A stretch of 64,000 nt of DNA from Bacteroidaceae bacterium (GCA_017650105.1 JAGCFO010000026.1:1-64000), one strand, 5' to 3'; positions 7,074 through 16,141 are shown, counted from the stretch's first letter. The notes: generated by a model not told the origin, from the letters alone. Made by a program: numbers and translations.

Positions 7074-9578
7074 TTGATATATCCAACTAACTACGAGCAG
7101 AAGGTAGGCTTCGACAGGGTGCGCAAGCAAGTGTCGGAGCGTTGCCTTAGCGCTATGGGGCGCGAGCGAGTCGAGGCGATGCGTTTCGAGGCTGACTATG
7201 AGGCCTTGAGCAAGCGACTTGATGAAACGGAGGAGATGACGCGCCTGCTGAGAGAAGAGCCTGATGCATTGCCCGCACAGTTCTACTTCGACGTACGCGA
7301 GGTGCTGAAACGGGCAATGGTGGAGGGTATCTACCTGAACGAGACGGATTTGTTCGACTTGCGCCGCTCGCTGGGAACCATCAACGAGATAGTATGGTTT
7401 CTGCAGGGAGAGAATGCCTTTGAGGAAGAGGACTCGGATTGCCGATATCCGCATCTACGCCTTTTGGCACACGATGTATCGTGCTTTCCGGGGTTGGTGC
7501 GCCGCATCGACACGGTGCTCGATGCCTACGGACGTATCAAGGATTCGGCTTCTCCCGAGCTGCAGCGTATCCGGCGTGAGCTGGTGTCGCAGTCGGGAAG
7601 CATCAGCCGGAAACTGATGTCGATACTCCATGCTGCGCAGAGCGAAGGGCTCGTTGACAAGGATGCCAACCCCACTTTGCGCGACGGACGACTGGTGATA
7701 CCTGTGGCTCCCGCCCTCAAGCGTAAGCTGAAGGGCATTGTGCACGACGAGTCGGCTTCGGGGAAAACGGTCTTCATCGAGCCTGCGGAAGTGGTGGAAG
7801 CCAACAACCGCATTCGTGAGCTGGAGGTAGCCGAGCGGCACGAGATAATACGCATCCTAAACGAGTTTACTGCTGAGATGCGCCCGCACATACCAACGGT
7901 GCTGGATTCGTACGACTTTTTGGGAGTTGTCGATTTCCTGCGCGCGAAGGGACTGTTGGCGATAGATATGGAGGGAATACGTCCCGTAGTGCAGCCGAAA
8001 CCTGTTCTTGACTGGGTTTATGCTGTGCATCCATTGTTACGGCAGTCACTCCAGAAGCATGGAAAAACAATTGTACCTCTGTCGATAGAACTGAATGAAA
8101 AACAGCGAATACTCCTTATCTCGGGCCCTAATGCTGGAGGAAAATCCGTCTGCCTGAAGACGGTAGGTCTGCTGCAATACATGATGCAATGCGGCTTGCT
8201 GGTGCCCATGAAGGAGGCGAGCCGCATGGGAATGTTCCGCGACTTATTCATTGACATAGGAGACGAACAGAGCATAGACGATGATTTGTCGACCTACAGC
8301 AGTCATCTGGTGAACATGAAAAATGTTATCAAGAACTGCGGAGCCGACAGCTTGGTGTTGATAGATGAATTCGGGAGCGGCACCGATCCCTTGATTGGAG
8401 GAGCCATAGCTGAAGCGGTGCTGAAACGCATCAACGGCAGCAAGGCTTATGGTATTATCACAACCCACTATCATAACTTGAAACAGTTTGCAGAGGATAA
8501 CGAGGGCGTCGTCAACGGCGCGATGCTCTATGACAGAAATCAAATGCAGGCGCTTTTCCAGTTGCAGATAGGGCAGCCGGGAAGTTCCTTTGCTGTGGAG
8601 ATAGCACGCAAGATAGGTTTGCCAGAAGAGGTGATTGCCGATGCTTCCGAGATTGTCGGCAGCGACTATATCCAATCGGATAAATACCTGCAGGATATCG
8701 TGCGCGACAAACGCTATTGGGAGCAGAAAAGGCAGAATATCAGGCAGAAAGAGAAACAATTGGAGGAGATAATTGCCCATTACGAAACAGAACTGTCTAC
8801 CCTGAATGCAAGCCGAAAGAAGATATTGAAGACAGCGCAGGAAGAGGCTGAGCAAATCATCGACAAGTCGAATGCTCAGGTGGAGAATACCATCCGAAGC
8901 ATACGTGAGTCGTTGGCAGACAAGGAGCAGACAAGGCAGGCACGCGAGGCGCTTGCCCTTTTCCGTACGGAACTGGAGCAGTCGGAACCTGTCGCAGATA
9001 TTCCAAAGGCAACGGTTTCGGTTCACAAGCGGAGAAAAACTAAGGTGAAATACACCTCATTGGAGGCAGCGGAGGATGCAATTCAGCCAGACATCAACGT
9101 GTCGTTTAGCAAAGGTGACTTCGTGCGTATAAAAGACCAGACGACAGTAGGAGAGATACTGGAATTGAAAGGAAAGACAGCTACTGTGGCAATGGGGAAT
9201 ATCCGCACTCGTGTAAAAATCGATAGCCTGGAGCATGCCTCACAGGAAGACATGCAGATGCAGAAGGCGGAGTCGCGTACCTATACTTATATAAGCCGCG
9301 AGACGCAGGAAGCGATTGTGGAGAAAAAACTGAACTTCAAGCAGGACATCGACGTGCGCGGTATGCGTGGAGTGGAAGCTGTGCAGGCTGTGACATTCTT
9401 CATCGACGATGCCATCTTGCTTGGCGTGAAACGTGTGCGCATTCTTCACGGAACGGGTAACGGCATTCTTCGAAACCTCATCCGAGAGTATCTACGCACA
9501 AACGGAGGGGTACAGTCGTTCCGCGATGAGCATGTACAATTAGGCGGGGCTGGAATCACAGTCGTTGACCTCGCTTAG
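7074..9578 (+). CDS. mutS2: Endonuclease/ATPase MutS2
   Basis: This 834-residue protein matches MutS2 in layout. It has a MutS core and lever, an ATPase with Walker A ISGPNAGGKS near residue 350 and Walker B LVLIDEFGSGTDP near 427, a long charged coiled coil near 510-640, and a C-terminal Smr domain. The Smr domain has DVRGMR near 759 and HGTGNG near 792. MutS2 proteins act on branched DNA, suppressing recombination, and in some species on collided ribosomes; there is no mismatch-binding N-domain. Translation starts at TTG (7074), seven bases after AAGGAG, a clearer ribosome site than most genes here. The gene follows the PI-PLC-like gene by 49 bp. Confidence 0.93.
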   Translation: MIYPTNYEQKVGFDRVRKQVSERCLSAMGRERVEAMRFEADYEALSKRLDETEEMTRLLREEPDALPAQFYFDVREVLKRAMVEGIYLNETDLFDLRRSLGTINEIVWFLQGENAFEEEDSDCRYPHLRLLAHDVSCFPGLVRRIDTVLDAYGRIKDSASPELQRIRRELVSQSGSISRKLMSILHAAQSEGLVDKDANPTLRDGRLVIPVAPALKRKLKGIVHDESASGKTVFIEPAEVVEANNRIRELEVAERHEIIRILNEFTAEMRPHIPTVLDSYDFLGVVDFLRAKGLLAIDMEGIRPVVQPKPVLDWVYAVHPLLRQSLQKHGKTIVPLSIELNEKQRILLISGPNAGGKSVCLKTVGLLQYMMQCGLLVPMKEASRMGMFRDLFIDIGDEQSIDDDLSTYSSHLVNMKNVIKNCGADSLVLIDEFGSGTDPLIGGAIAEAVLKRINGSKAYGIITTHYHNLKQFAEDNEGVVNGAMLYDRNQMQALFQLQIGQPGSSFAVEIARKIGLPEEVIADASEIVGSDYIQSDKYLQDIVRDKRYWEQKRQNIRQKEKQLEEIIAHYETELSTLNASRKKILKTAQEEAEQIIDKSNAQVENTIRSIRESLADKEQTRQAREALALFRTELEQSEPVADIPKATVSVHKRRKTKVKYTSLEAAEDAIQPDINVSFSKGDFVRIKDQTTVGEILELKGKTATVAMGNIRTRVKIDSLEHASQEDMQMQKAESRTYTYISRETQEAIVEKKLNFKQDIDVRGMRGVEAVQAVTFFIDDAILLGVKRVRILHGTGNGILRNLIREYLRTNGGVQSFRDEHVQLGGAGITVVDLA

Positions 9579-9623
9579 GAGAGCAACAAGTTTGATTTTT
9601 GTATCTATCAAAAGAGAAAAGAA

Positions 9624-9962
9624 ATGAATAAGATGATTGCCTTTTGTGGATTGGACTGCGAAAAGTGTGATGCCTTCATTGCAACGAAGAATAACGACCA
9701 AGCCTTGCGCGAGAAGACGGCAAAGCTTTGGTCTGAGTTGAACAACGTTCCCATTCTTCCAGAACATATCAACTGCGAGGGTTGTCGCGTGGATGGGGTG
9801 AAGACTTTTTACTGTAGCACTCTCTGCGAGATACGCAAATGTGCCTTGAACAAAGGGATGGAGACGTGTGGCGATTGTCAGGAGATGGCCACTTGCCCGA
9901 AAGTGGGAGCCGTTTTACAGAATAGCATAGAAGCAAGGGACAATCTGCAGAATATGAAATAA
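9624..9962 (+). CDS. DUF3795 cysteine-rich small protein
   Basis: The product is 112 residues with eleven cysteines, arranged as CGLDCEKC at the start, then NCEGC, YCSTLCEIRKC and TCGDC. This spacing matches the DUF3795 family, which probably binds zinc or another metal. Its biochemical role is unknown. The gene sits 45 bp after mutS2 and may be cotranscribed with it. A strong hairpin terminator follows. Confidence 0.82.
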   Translation: MNKMIAFCGLDCEKCDAFIATKNNDQALREKTAKLWSELNNVPILPEHINCEGCRVDGVKTFYCSTLCEIRKCALNKGMETCGDCQEMATCPKVGAVLQNSIEARDNLQNMK

Positions 9963-9990
9963 GAATAGTGTTCTAATAGTTGAAAAGAGA

Positions 9991-10025
9991 AAGGAGCCCC
10001 CACATTGGAGGCTCCCTCTTTTTTT
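9991..10025. terminator. Rho-independent terminator between convergent genes
   Basis: GGAGCC at 9993-9998 pairs with GGCTCC at 10010-10015 and is followed by CTC and a seven-base T-run. It ends the mutS2/DUF3795 unit and may also stop the convergent FadL-like gene. Confidence 0.75.
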
Positions 10026-10048
10026 GTTAGGGTTTTATTTGGAAACTC

Positions 10049-11611
10049 TTAGAATCGGAATCCTAAGGTTGCAACTGCTTTCACGTTTGTGCGATTGAGC
10101 TTCGTGCTCTGCAAGTCGACATTCTCAAACGGATAGAAGTTGAAGTTGCGTGAGCTGTAGAGCATAGCGAGATCGGCATAGAAGACATCTCCACGATAGC
10201 CCAGACCTGCGCTGAATTCGTGAGCGTTGAGGAAGTTCTTGTAGTCGGTGTTAGTCTGAACGGAATTGATGGGAATCATCTTCCATGCATCATTCTTGAC
10301 TCCTCCGACAGTGTAGTTGTAACCAAGGCGAGCGCTGAAGCTCTCAAGGAACATTTTCTCTGCACCAAAGCGGAAGGTGTTCTGCGAGCCGAAATACTTC
10401 TGGGTGTGATCGTTGATGATGGTGTTCTCCTTACCTGAGCCTTCGTAGAGCTTGGTGGTTCCCAAGTTGCGAGTCTCCCATTCAGCATCGAGGGCAAGTC
10501 CCGACTCGAAGGTGTAGCCGACACTCAGGTTCAGACGCGCGGGAGTCTTGTTGGTGTACTCCGTGTAGCAGTCGTTGCCATAGGCGTCGTTGCTCTGCGT
10601 GTCCATCGTGTAGGTATAACCGTCGACGTGCGACTGAATGAGTGCTGAGTTGTAGTCACACATATGAAGGAAGGTAGGCAGGGTGACGCCAAGTCCGAAT
10701 CGCAAGGAAGAGGATTCGATGGGGCGCAGGATGGTACCCAATGAGAGTCCCCAGCCGTAGCCCTTCGTCTTATACCAGTTCTGCAGGGTGTAGTCGCCGA
10801 TTACCTCGGTGCCGTCGGAGGTGAGGAGCGTCTCGCTGTAGGTGCTATTGTAGGCATAGTTTATATTGGTGTAGGTTAGCGTAGCGCCGAAGTACACTTG
10901 GTCGACAAAGTTGGCAGAGATGTTGAAGTCGTAGGCACCTGAGCTTCCCGATTCGCTGGAGTAGAAGTCGCCCAACTCGGAGGGATAGAAGTAGCCGTTG
11001 TCGAAAGCCGTTTCGTCGATGATGCGGGCGTCGGCACCCATCAGTGAGAGCCATCCGAAGGAGGCATTATCGTAATAGTTGGTATTTCCAAACCAAGCCT
11101 CGTTCGATGAGTCGAAGAAAGCGGAGCCGATGTTGTTATTGTCGAAGACTTGCATCGACATCACGCCTGTCTGAGATAGGCCGTTGAGCTTTCCGTTCAT
11201 GAAGATGTTTCCTCCGAAGTCTTTCAGCTTACGGTAGTTGAAGCCGTAGTTGATGAAGCGGAGCACACCGTTGTTGCTGTATTTGTCGGCAATCACTAAT
11301 CCCACGTTGTCGAACGAGCCTCCTTGGAAGTTGCCGCTATTCTTCACTCCGCCGAAATCTGTGTGGTTGTTAACGGTGTTAGAGCCGAAGGAAATCATCA
11401 TGTCGCAACTGCGGTAGAGACCGATGCCTGCTGGGTTGACGCCCATCGTGCTGATGTCGGCGCCCAGGGCATTCATTGCTCCGCCCATACCTATGTAGCG
11501 TGCGGTTCCGTCGATATCTGTGTCGAGAACGTTTACTGCCTCGTATGATGTCTGTGCCAATGTAGCCATACTGAAGAGTAGAGCAACAAGGGAGAAAAAA
11601 ATCTTTTTCAT
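10049..11611 (-). CDS. FadL/OmpP1-like outer-membrane beta-barrel protein
   Basis: The 520-residue product has a signal peptide ending near LAQTSYE. The segment AVNVLDTDIDGTARYIGMGGAMNALGAD follows in shorter recognisable pieces: GTARYIGMGGAM, then NPAGIGLYRS. This opening is characteristic of Bacteroidetes OmpP1/FadL/TodX-type proteins. The rest is rich in aromatic, Gly and Asn beta-strands and ends in an aromatic residue (ATLGFRF), as expected for insertion by the outer-membrane barrel machinery. Family members move hydrophobic compounds across the outer membrane, but the substrate here is unknown. It is the second gene of a leftward pair with the Trp/Tyr-rich protein, 57 bp apart. Confidence 0.8.
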   Translation of the reverse strand: MKKIFFSLVALLFSMATLAQTSYEAVNVLDTDIDGTARYIGMGGAMNALGADISTMGVNPAGIGLYRSCDMMISFGSNTVNNHTDFGGVKNSGNFQGGSFDNVGLVIADKYSNNGVLRFINYGFNYRKLKDFGGNIFMNGKLNGLSQTGVMSMQVFDNNNIGSAFFDSSNEAWFGNTNYYDNASFGWLSLMGADARIIDETAFDNGYFYPSELGDFYSSESGSSGAYDFNISANFVDQVYFGATLTYTNINYAYNSTYSETLLTSDGTEVIGDYTLQNWYKTKGYGWGLSLGTILRPIESSSLRFGLGVTLPTFLHMCDYNSALIQSHVDGYTYTMDTQSNDAYGNDCYTEYTNKTPARLNLSVGYTFESGLALDAEWETRNLGTTKLYEGSGKENTIINDHTQKYFGSQNTFRFGAEKMFLESFSARLGYNYTVGGVKNDAWKMIPINSVQTNTDYKNFLNAHEFSAGLGYRGDVFYADLAMLYSSRNFNFYPFENVDLQSTKLNRTNVKAVATLGFRF

Positions 11612-11668
11612 AAGGAAAAAATATTTATGAGTTAAGCATATTGAATTATTTAGAAGGGAAAACTCGGC

Positions 11669-13216
11669 TTATCTTCGGCCGCCGCCTCCGCTGCCACCGC
11701 CGCGGGAGCCGCCGCCACCACCGCCTCCGCTACTGTGGGAGCTGCCGCCTCCACCGCTGAAGCCACCTCCGCCGCTGCTGAAGCCGCCTCCGCCACTGCT
11801 GTAGCTGCGCGATGACGAGCTGCTGCTTCCGCCACTATAGCTGCGTGAGGATGAGCTGCTTCCGCTGTAGCTGCGTGAAGAGGAGCTGCTGCTTCCGCTG
11901 TAACTGCGCGAGGATGAGCTGCCGATGCTTCCTATCGAACTCGATGAGGATGAGCGAGAGCTGTTGCTTACAGACGAGCGTGTGCTGCTGGGTCTGTTAT
12001 AGGAACCGCTCGACGTGCTGTTGCTGCGTGAGGTGCTCTGGCGTGTGTATTCGCTGCGGCTGCCTGTAGCAGAGCGTGAGGAACGATCGGTAGAGATGCC
12101 GCTGCGCGATGATGTAGTAGCGCTTCTCTGGGTGCCTGCCTGACTGCGCGAGCTTGTTGCGCTGCGCGAGCCGGTAGTGGCTTGTCCGCGAGTGCCTGTA
12201 GCTCCGCTTCGTGAGCTTACGGTACGTCCGGCTCCTGTGCGAGTGCTGCCGTCGCGTGACACGGAGGCGCTGCGTGATGCTGAGCCGACGGAACGTCCGC
12301 TATAGGCTCCTCCTCCGCGTGTAGCCAAGTCGGTGCTGCGTCCGGAGGCGCGGTTGCTTGCCATCATAGGACTACGATCGTTTCGACGACTATTGTAGCG
12401 TGGTCCGCCTGCAAAGTAGTTCCATCCGTGATGGTAACCGTAATGTCCATACCATCCGTATCCGTATCCGTATCCATATCCAAATCCGTACCAGTGGTGC
12501 CATCCGCCATAGTACCAGGGATCCCATCCCCAGCCGTAGCCATAGTACCAGGGGTCCCAACCCCAGCCGTAGTACCAGGGATCCCATCCCCAGTGGCCGT
12601 AGCGCCAATCCCAATAGCGGTAGTAGTTGTGTACCGATGGGAATACGTAGGCATAGAATCCGTCGTCATAGATATTCCAGTCCCAGATAGGCCAGAGTCC
12701 TCCTCCGTAGACGATGTCCCAGTAGAGAGGGCTGCTGACGGGAATTGCATAGCGCGGGTTGCGGAAACGGACGATACGCATTGCATACTCGTAGTCGTCG
12801 GCGTCGCCTTCGAAGCCGTTCACCCAACCGTCGTCGGTCTGCTCCACGTAGAGGGTGTCAACGTCGTAGTAGAGCGTGTCACCCTTGTTAGTGCGGATGC
12901 GGAGAGTGAGTCCGTTGGTTTGCGTCTCCTGTACATAGTTTCCGTCTTCATCCATATAGGATTTTGTTCCCCTGCGGTTGTAGGTGTCTTCGTCCATGTT
13001 GAGCGGCAACTTAACGTCGTCGTCGGAAACGATGATTTCGTCGTCTTCGTCAGACGCACTTACTGCAATGGCCTTCACTTCCTTCGGAGTGACTGCCTTA
13101 ACCTTTGCTTCTGACTTCTTCTTATTGCCGAAGAAGTAGATGTCATCGTTTTGGGCAACAACATTGCCAACAAAACAGATCAGGATAAAACCGATTAAGA
13201 ATAATGCCTTTTTCAT
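11669..13216 (-). CDS. Secreted low-complexity protein with Trp/Tyr-rich centre and Ser/Gly/Arg-rich tail
   Basis: I do not recognise a functional family. The 515-residue product has a signal peptide ending in VVAQND, then an acidic region (residues about 55-75). A folded-looking part follows (about 75-170). A central region is very rich in Trp, Tyr and Gly, where WGWDPWYYG occurs three times near residues 208-236. The last 230 residues are almost wholly Ser, Gly, Arg and Thr, ending in Gly runs. It has a TATTTTTG promoter element 47 bp upstream. The composition suggests an extracytoplasmic structural or sticky protein (inference). Antisense frames here are artefacts of the repetitive codons. 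Confidence 0.7.
   Translation of the reverse strand: MKKALFLIGFILICFVGNVVAQNDDIYFFGNKKKSEAKVKAVTPKEVKAIAVSASDEDDEIIVSDDDVKLPLNMDEDTYNRRGTKSYMDEDGNYVQETQTNGLTLRIRTNKGDTLYYDVDTLYVEQTDDGWVNGFEGDADDYEYAMRIVRFRNPRYAIPVSSPLYWDIVYGGGLWPIWDWNIYDDGFYAYVFPSVHNYYRYWDWRYGHWGWDPWYYGWGWDPWYYGYGWGWDPWYYGGWHHWYGFGYGYGYGYGWYGHYGYHHGWNYFAGGPRYNSRRNDRSPMMASNRASGRSTDLATRGGGAYSGRSVGSASRSASVSRDGSTRTGAGRTVSSRSGATGTRGQATTGSRSATSSRSQAGTQRSATTSSRSGISTDRSSRSATGSRSEYTRQSTSRSNSTSSGSYNRPSSTRSSVSNSSRSSSSSSIGSIGSSSSRSYSGSSSSSSRSYSGSSSSSRSYSGGSSSSSSRSYSSGGGGFSSGGGGFSGGGGSSHSSGGGGGGGSRGGGSGGGGRR
12510..12593 (-). repeat. In-frame tandem repeat encoding WGWDPWYYG units
   Basis: Three near-identical copies of a 27-33 bp segment (plus strand AGTACCAGGGATCCCATCCC and close variants) sit head to tail inside the Trp/Tyr-rich protein gene. 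The spacing keeps the reading frame. Copy number could change by slippage. Confidence 0.75.
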
Positions 13217-13262
13217 TGTTTTATTGTGTTAGGTTGTTGTGGTAATTCTTTTATATCCGCTG

Positions 13263-13270
13263 CAAAAATA
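13263..13270 (-). promoter_or_regulatory. -7 promoter element (TATTTTTG) for the Trp/Tyr-rich protein
   Basis: CAAAAATA on the plus strand is TATTTTTG on the minus strand, 47 bp before the ATG at 13216. It likely drives this gene and the FadL-like gene behind it. Confidence 0.5.
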
Positions 13271-13336
13271 TAGCAGGATTTTGACGCTGATTTGGGATTT
13301 TCCCTATTATTTGCGGGGATTTTTCCTAAAAACACT

Positions 13337-13344
13337 TATTTTTG
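13337..13344 (+). promoter_or_regulatory. -7 promoter element (TATTTTTG) for prmA
   Basis: Exact TAnnTTTG match 27 bp upstream of the ATG at 13371. AGGAGAG lies immediately before the start codon. Confidence 0.55.
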
Positions 13345-13370
13345 CGTGTGATTAATTAAAATAGGAGAGA

Positions 13371-14219
13371 ATGAAATACATTGAAGTGAATTTTTCGGTT
13401 GTTCCGTACTCCGAAACTGCGTGTGATGTGATTGCTTCGCTTACTGCCGAATTGGGATTTGACAGTTTTGTTCCTACTGAGGAAGGAGTGCTCGGATATG
13501 TCCAGCAGCACCTTTACGATGCTGAGGCTCTGCAGAAAGCTTTGTCGCCTTTCCCGATGTCGGGAGTTTCCCTTTTCTATCAAGCCCGTGAGATGGAAGA
13601 CAAAGACTGGAACGAGGAGTGGGAGAAAAATTTCTTCGAGCCAATCGTCGTCGGTGACAGATGTGTCATCCACAGTTCTTTTCACAAAGACTATCCCAAA
13701 GCCGAGATAGATATCACCATCAATCCTCAGATGGCTTTCGGAACTGGGCATCATCAGACAACGAGGCTTATCATCCGCTATCTGCTGGAGGAGAATCTTG
13801 AAGGGAAGGAAATTCTCGATATGGGTTGCGGAACATCGATACTTGCCATTCTTGCCTCGATGCGCGGGGCAAAGCACGTTGAGGCAATAGATATCGACGA
13901 ATGGTGTGTAGAGAACAGTATTGACAATCTGTGGCTGAATAATATCTCAAACGTTGACGTACATCAAGGGGACGCTTCATCGTTGAGCGACAAAGGTCCC
14001 TTTGATGTAATAATTGCAAATATCAACCGTAATATTCTTCTGCAGGATATGTCAGCGTATGTGGCTCGACTGAATGCAGGAGGGCTGATTCTGTTTAGCG
14101 GATTCTACGAATCGGACTTGGCTGCGATTCGCGATGCAGCTTCACGCTGCGGCTTGCGCTTTGTTGACCATCTCTGCGAAGAGGAGTGGACTGCAGCCCG
14201 TTTTCAGCTGAGCGTGTAG
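13371..14219 (+). CDS. prmA: Ribosomal protein L11 methyltransferase
   Basis: The 282-residue protein has the PrmA segment MAFGTGHHQTTRL near residue 120, SAM-binding motif I ILDMGCGTSILAI near 150, the acidic loop AIDIDEW near 177, and the substrate-side motif IIANINRNIL near 220. PrmA transfers methyl groups from S-adenosylmethionine to ribosomal protein L11 in the cytoplasm. Length is normal for the short Bacteroidetes form. It starts behind its own TATTTTTG promoter element. Its last 125 bp overlap, in antisense, the 3' end of the convergent lipoprotein gene. Confidence 0.92.
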   Translation: MKYIEVNFSVVPYSETACDVIASLTAELGFDSFVPTEEGVLGYVQQHLYDAEALQKALSPFPMSGVSLFYQAREMEDKDWNEEWEKNFFEPIVVGDRCVIHSSFHKDYPKAEIDITINPQMAFGTGHHQTTRLIIRYLLEENLEGKEILDMGCGTSILAILASMRGAKHVEAIDIDEWCVENSIDNLWLNNISNVDVHQGDASSLSDKGPFDVIIANINRNILLQDMSAYVARLNAGGLILFSGFYESDLAAIRDAASRCGLRFVDHLCEEEWTAARFQLSV

Positions 14220-15210
14220 TAGTCTGCGTCTTTGCCAAGCTGAATGTCGTCGTCCAGGCTTTGACGTCAAAGTCGAGATTATACTGATTCCCGGAAACTA
14301 CGCGAACGGTATTGGAGGGCTCTGTCTCGTCCGAGAACCATTCATCGGGGTTTCCTCCTTCGATTTTGTATTCGCCGTATCCTTTGAACTGATAGGTTCC
14401 GGGAAGCACTGCGTGGAAACTGTACACGTTGTCGTACTTCTTGCTGGCGTCCTCATCCCAGAAATCATCGGGATGGATGGAGTTGAGAATGAAATACTCC
14501 GAGTCGGAAGGAATCTCGCTTATGAGCCAAGGATTCTCTCTGTCGGCAAGTGCCGAGCTGTATGATACCTTATTATAATCGTTGGGGTAGGTAACGTCGA
14601 AGTAGTAGAACAGCTGGATTTCGTCGTTATACTTATTCGTATCCCAGTAGAAGATATCGTAGAAGTACAGGCTTATCATTGCCGTGATGGGCGAAGCAGA
14701 GATGCGGATAGCTGTGTTCTGTCTATCGACGGTAAAGTCAGTCGTATTAAGCGCGAGGGTGCGTTCACCCATATAGTCGACAGCATCCTGCCCATACACT
14801 GAGAAGGTCTCAAGCTTTTCGGTCCTGCGATACTCCCAGTAGGCAAGCGAATAGTTGTCGGCGGAGGTTCCTTTTATGACGTCTGCCGTAGTGATGACGG
14901 TGTAGTCTCCCGAAGGAACGGTGAAGAGGAACCGAATGCTTCCCATAAACTGCCGGGCGATAGCTTCCTGAATGTCGACGAGGTCTCCGTCGATATTATA
15001 AAGGAAGGCTTGTACACGCACGCGGTAGTCCTCTGTGAGTGAAAAGTCGCCCGTGTTGATTACCTGAAAGTGCGAGAGGACGGAGTTGAGCGAAACGGTT
15101 ATGTCTACGTCGCGCGGTGTATTGTAGTCTTCCCCATGCCTGCGGCACGATGTCTGCAGGAGGAGGAAAGAGCTCAGCAAGCAAGTGTAGAGAATGAATT
15201 TTTTGCTCAT
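14095..15210 (-). CDS. Putative lipoprotein with C-terminal extension antisense to prmA
   Basis: The 371-residue product has a signal sequence with lipobox LLQTSC (Cys 22). A beta-rich region of the kind seen in Bacteroidales surface or fimbria-related lipoproteins follows; I recognise no catalytic motif. It lies four bases behind the GH25 lysozyme gene and is probably cotranscribed with it. The last 42 residues, after about FSLAK, are rich in Arg, Ser, Thr and Gln, unlike the rest. They are encoded antisense to the end of prmA, which suggests loss of an earlier stop codon and read-through into the neighbour (inference). Confidence 0.68.
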   Translation of the reverse strand: MSKKFILYTCLLSSFLLLQTSCRRHGEDYNTPRDVDITVSLNSVLSHFQVINTGDFSLTEDYRVRVQAFLYNIDGDLVDIQEAIARQFMGSIRFLFTVPSGDYTVITTADVIKGTSADNYSLAYWEYRRTEKLETFSVYGQDAVDYMGERTLALNTTDFTVDRQNTAIRISASPITAMISLYFYDIFYWDTNKYNDEIQLFYYFDVTYPNDYNKVSYSSALADRENPWLISEIPSDSEYFILNSIHPDDFWDEDASKKYDNVYSFHAVLPGTYQFKGYGEYKIEGGNPDEWFSDETEPSNTVRVVSGNQYNLDFDVKAWTTTFSLAKTQTTTRSAENGLQSTPLRRDGQQSASRSVKLHRESQPSPIRRIR

Positions 15211-15214
15211 AGGT

Positions 15215-16141
15215 CTATTGTTTGATGGTGATTTTGTTTAGTTCGTTCATCGTGCCGTTGAAGACATTCAAGTCTGTCTTCTCGGGAATGCCGGGAATGA
15301 CTCCTCTGTCGCTATGCTGCCAGAAGAGCCAAGGCCCCGAGTACTTTAGCTGCTCCACGTGGTAGTGGGCAATCCAAAGAGGGTAGCGCTCCAGCTCGGG
15401 GTTTGTCAGATATCGCTCCTTGTATTTGTAGGAGGCATAGATGATAGGCTTCACTCCGTAGTGCGCCTCGAGTCGGTAGAGGAACGTTGACAGCTGGGCA
15501 TAGAAAACAGATTCTTTCTTGTGCTCAGGCTTCACTTCGATGTCTACCACAGGGGGCAGGTCGCCTGCCTTGAGCTGAACGTTCTTGATAAAGAAATCAG
15601 CCTGCGTCACAGGGTCGGTTGAAGGGATGTAGAAATGGTATGCTCCTCGTATGAATCCTGTTTGTTCGGCTTTGGCAAAGTTTTCGTCAAACTTGTCGTC
15701 CTTCAGGTCTCCTCCCTCCGTTGCCTTCATGAAGAGGAAAGAGAGAGGGGTTTCTTCGTTCTGTTGCGTCTGTTGTAGAAGGTTCCAGTCGATGTCTCCT
15801 TGATGGTGCGAGATGTCTATTCCGTTCACTTGGTATCCTTTGGGGATTTCCACACGATAGACACCGTTGCTCACAATCTCCTTTGCCAGATGGGGTGAGA
15901 CAACGAAATACCAGAAAAGGGCTATCAGCAGCAGGGCTGAGAGGAGCGTAATAACCCATTGCCCTGTAAGGTGGGAAAAAAGAGAATCTTCCTTACTTTT
16001 TGGAGAAGACTTATGATTTTTTCCCTTCTTCTTAGCAAATTTTCCCTTCTTCATATTTGCACGAGCAAAGGAAGAATTCCTCTGCGAAGTTTTCTTCTTC
16101 GCAGAGGAAACAGAAGTCTTTTTTGTTTTTCCCTTTGTCAT
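15215..16141 (-). CDS. GH25-family lysozyme (N-acetylmuramidase), membrane-anchored
   Basis: This 308-residue protein has a very basic N-terminus (residues 1-50), a membrane segment near 62-82, and a GH25 domain from about residue 107. The domain opens GIDISHHQGDIDW and contains FMKATEGG near 138 and PPVVDIEVKP near 197-205, whose Asp and Glu are the expected catalytic pair. GH25 enzymes cut the glycan strands of peptidoglycan. The enzyme would face the periplasm as a type II membrane protein. Residues 30-43 (MKKGKFA, KKKGKNH) are encoded by two 21-bp units that match the dispersed repeat in this window. It is the first gene of a pair with the downstream lipoprotein. Confidence 0.85.
   Translation of the reverse strand: MTKGKTKKTSVSSAKKKTSQRNSSFARANMKKGKFAKKKGKNHKSSPKSKEDSLFSHLTGQWVITLLSALLLIALFWYFVVSPHLAKEIVSNGVYRVEIPKGYQVNGIDISHHQGDIDWNLLQQTQQNEETPLSFLFMKATEGGDLKDDKFDENFAKAEQTGFIRGAYHFYIPSTDPVTQADFFIKNVQLKAGDLPPVVDIEVKPEHKKESVFYAQLSTFLYRLEAHYGVKPIIYASYKYKERYLTNPELERYPLWIAHYHVEQLKYSGPWLFWQHSDRGVIPGIPEKTDLNVFNGTMNELNKITIKQ
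16013..16054 (-). repeat. 21-bp modular repeat, locus G (two units inside the GH25 coding sequence)
   Basis: On the minus strand, 16054-16034 begins ATGAAGAAGGGAAAATTT and 16033-16013 begins AAGAAGAAGGGAAAAAAT. Both are 21 bp and in frame with the lysozyme gene. They match the intergenic units, though Lys-rich coding could give part of the similarity by chance. Confidence 0.5.

Noticed and set aside
12364..12786. 140-residue minus-strand frame with Asp/Thr repeats
   Set aside because: It is an alternative frame of the Trp/Tyr-repeat region and is not expected to be translated.
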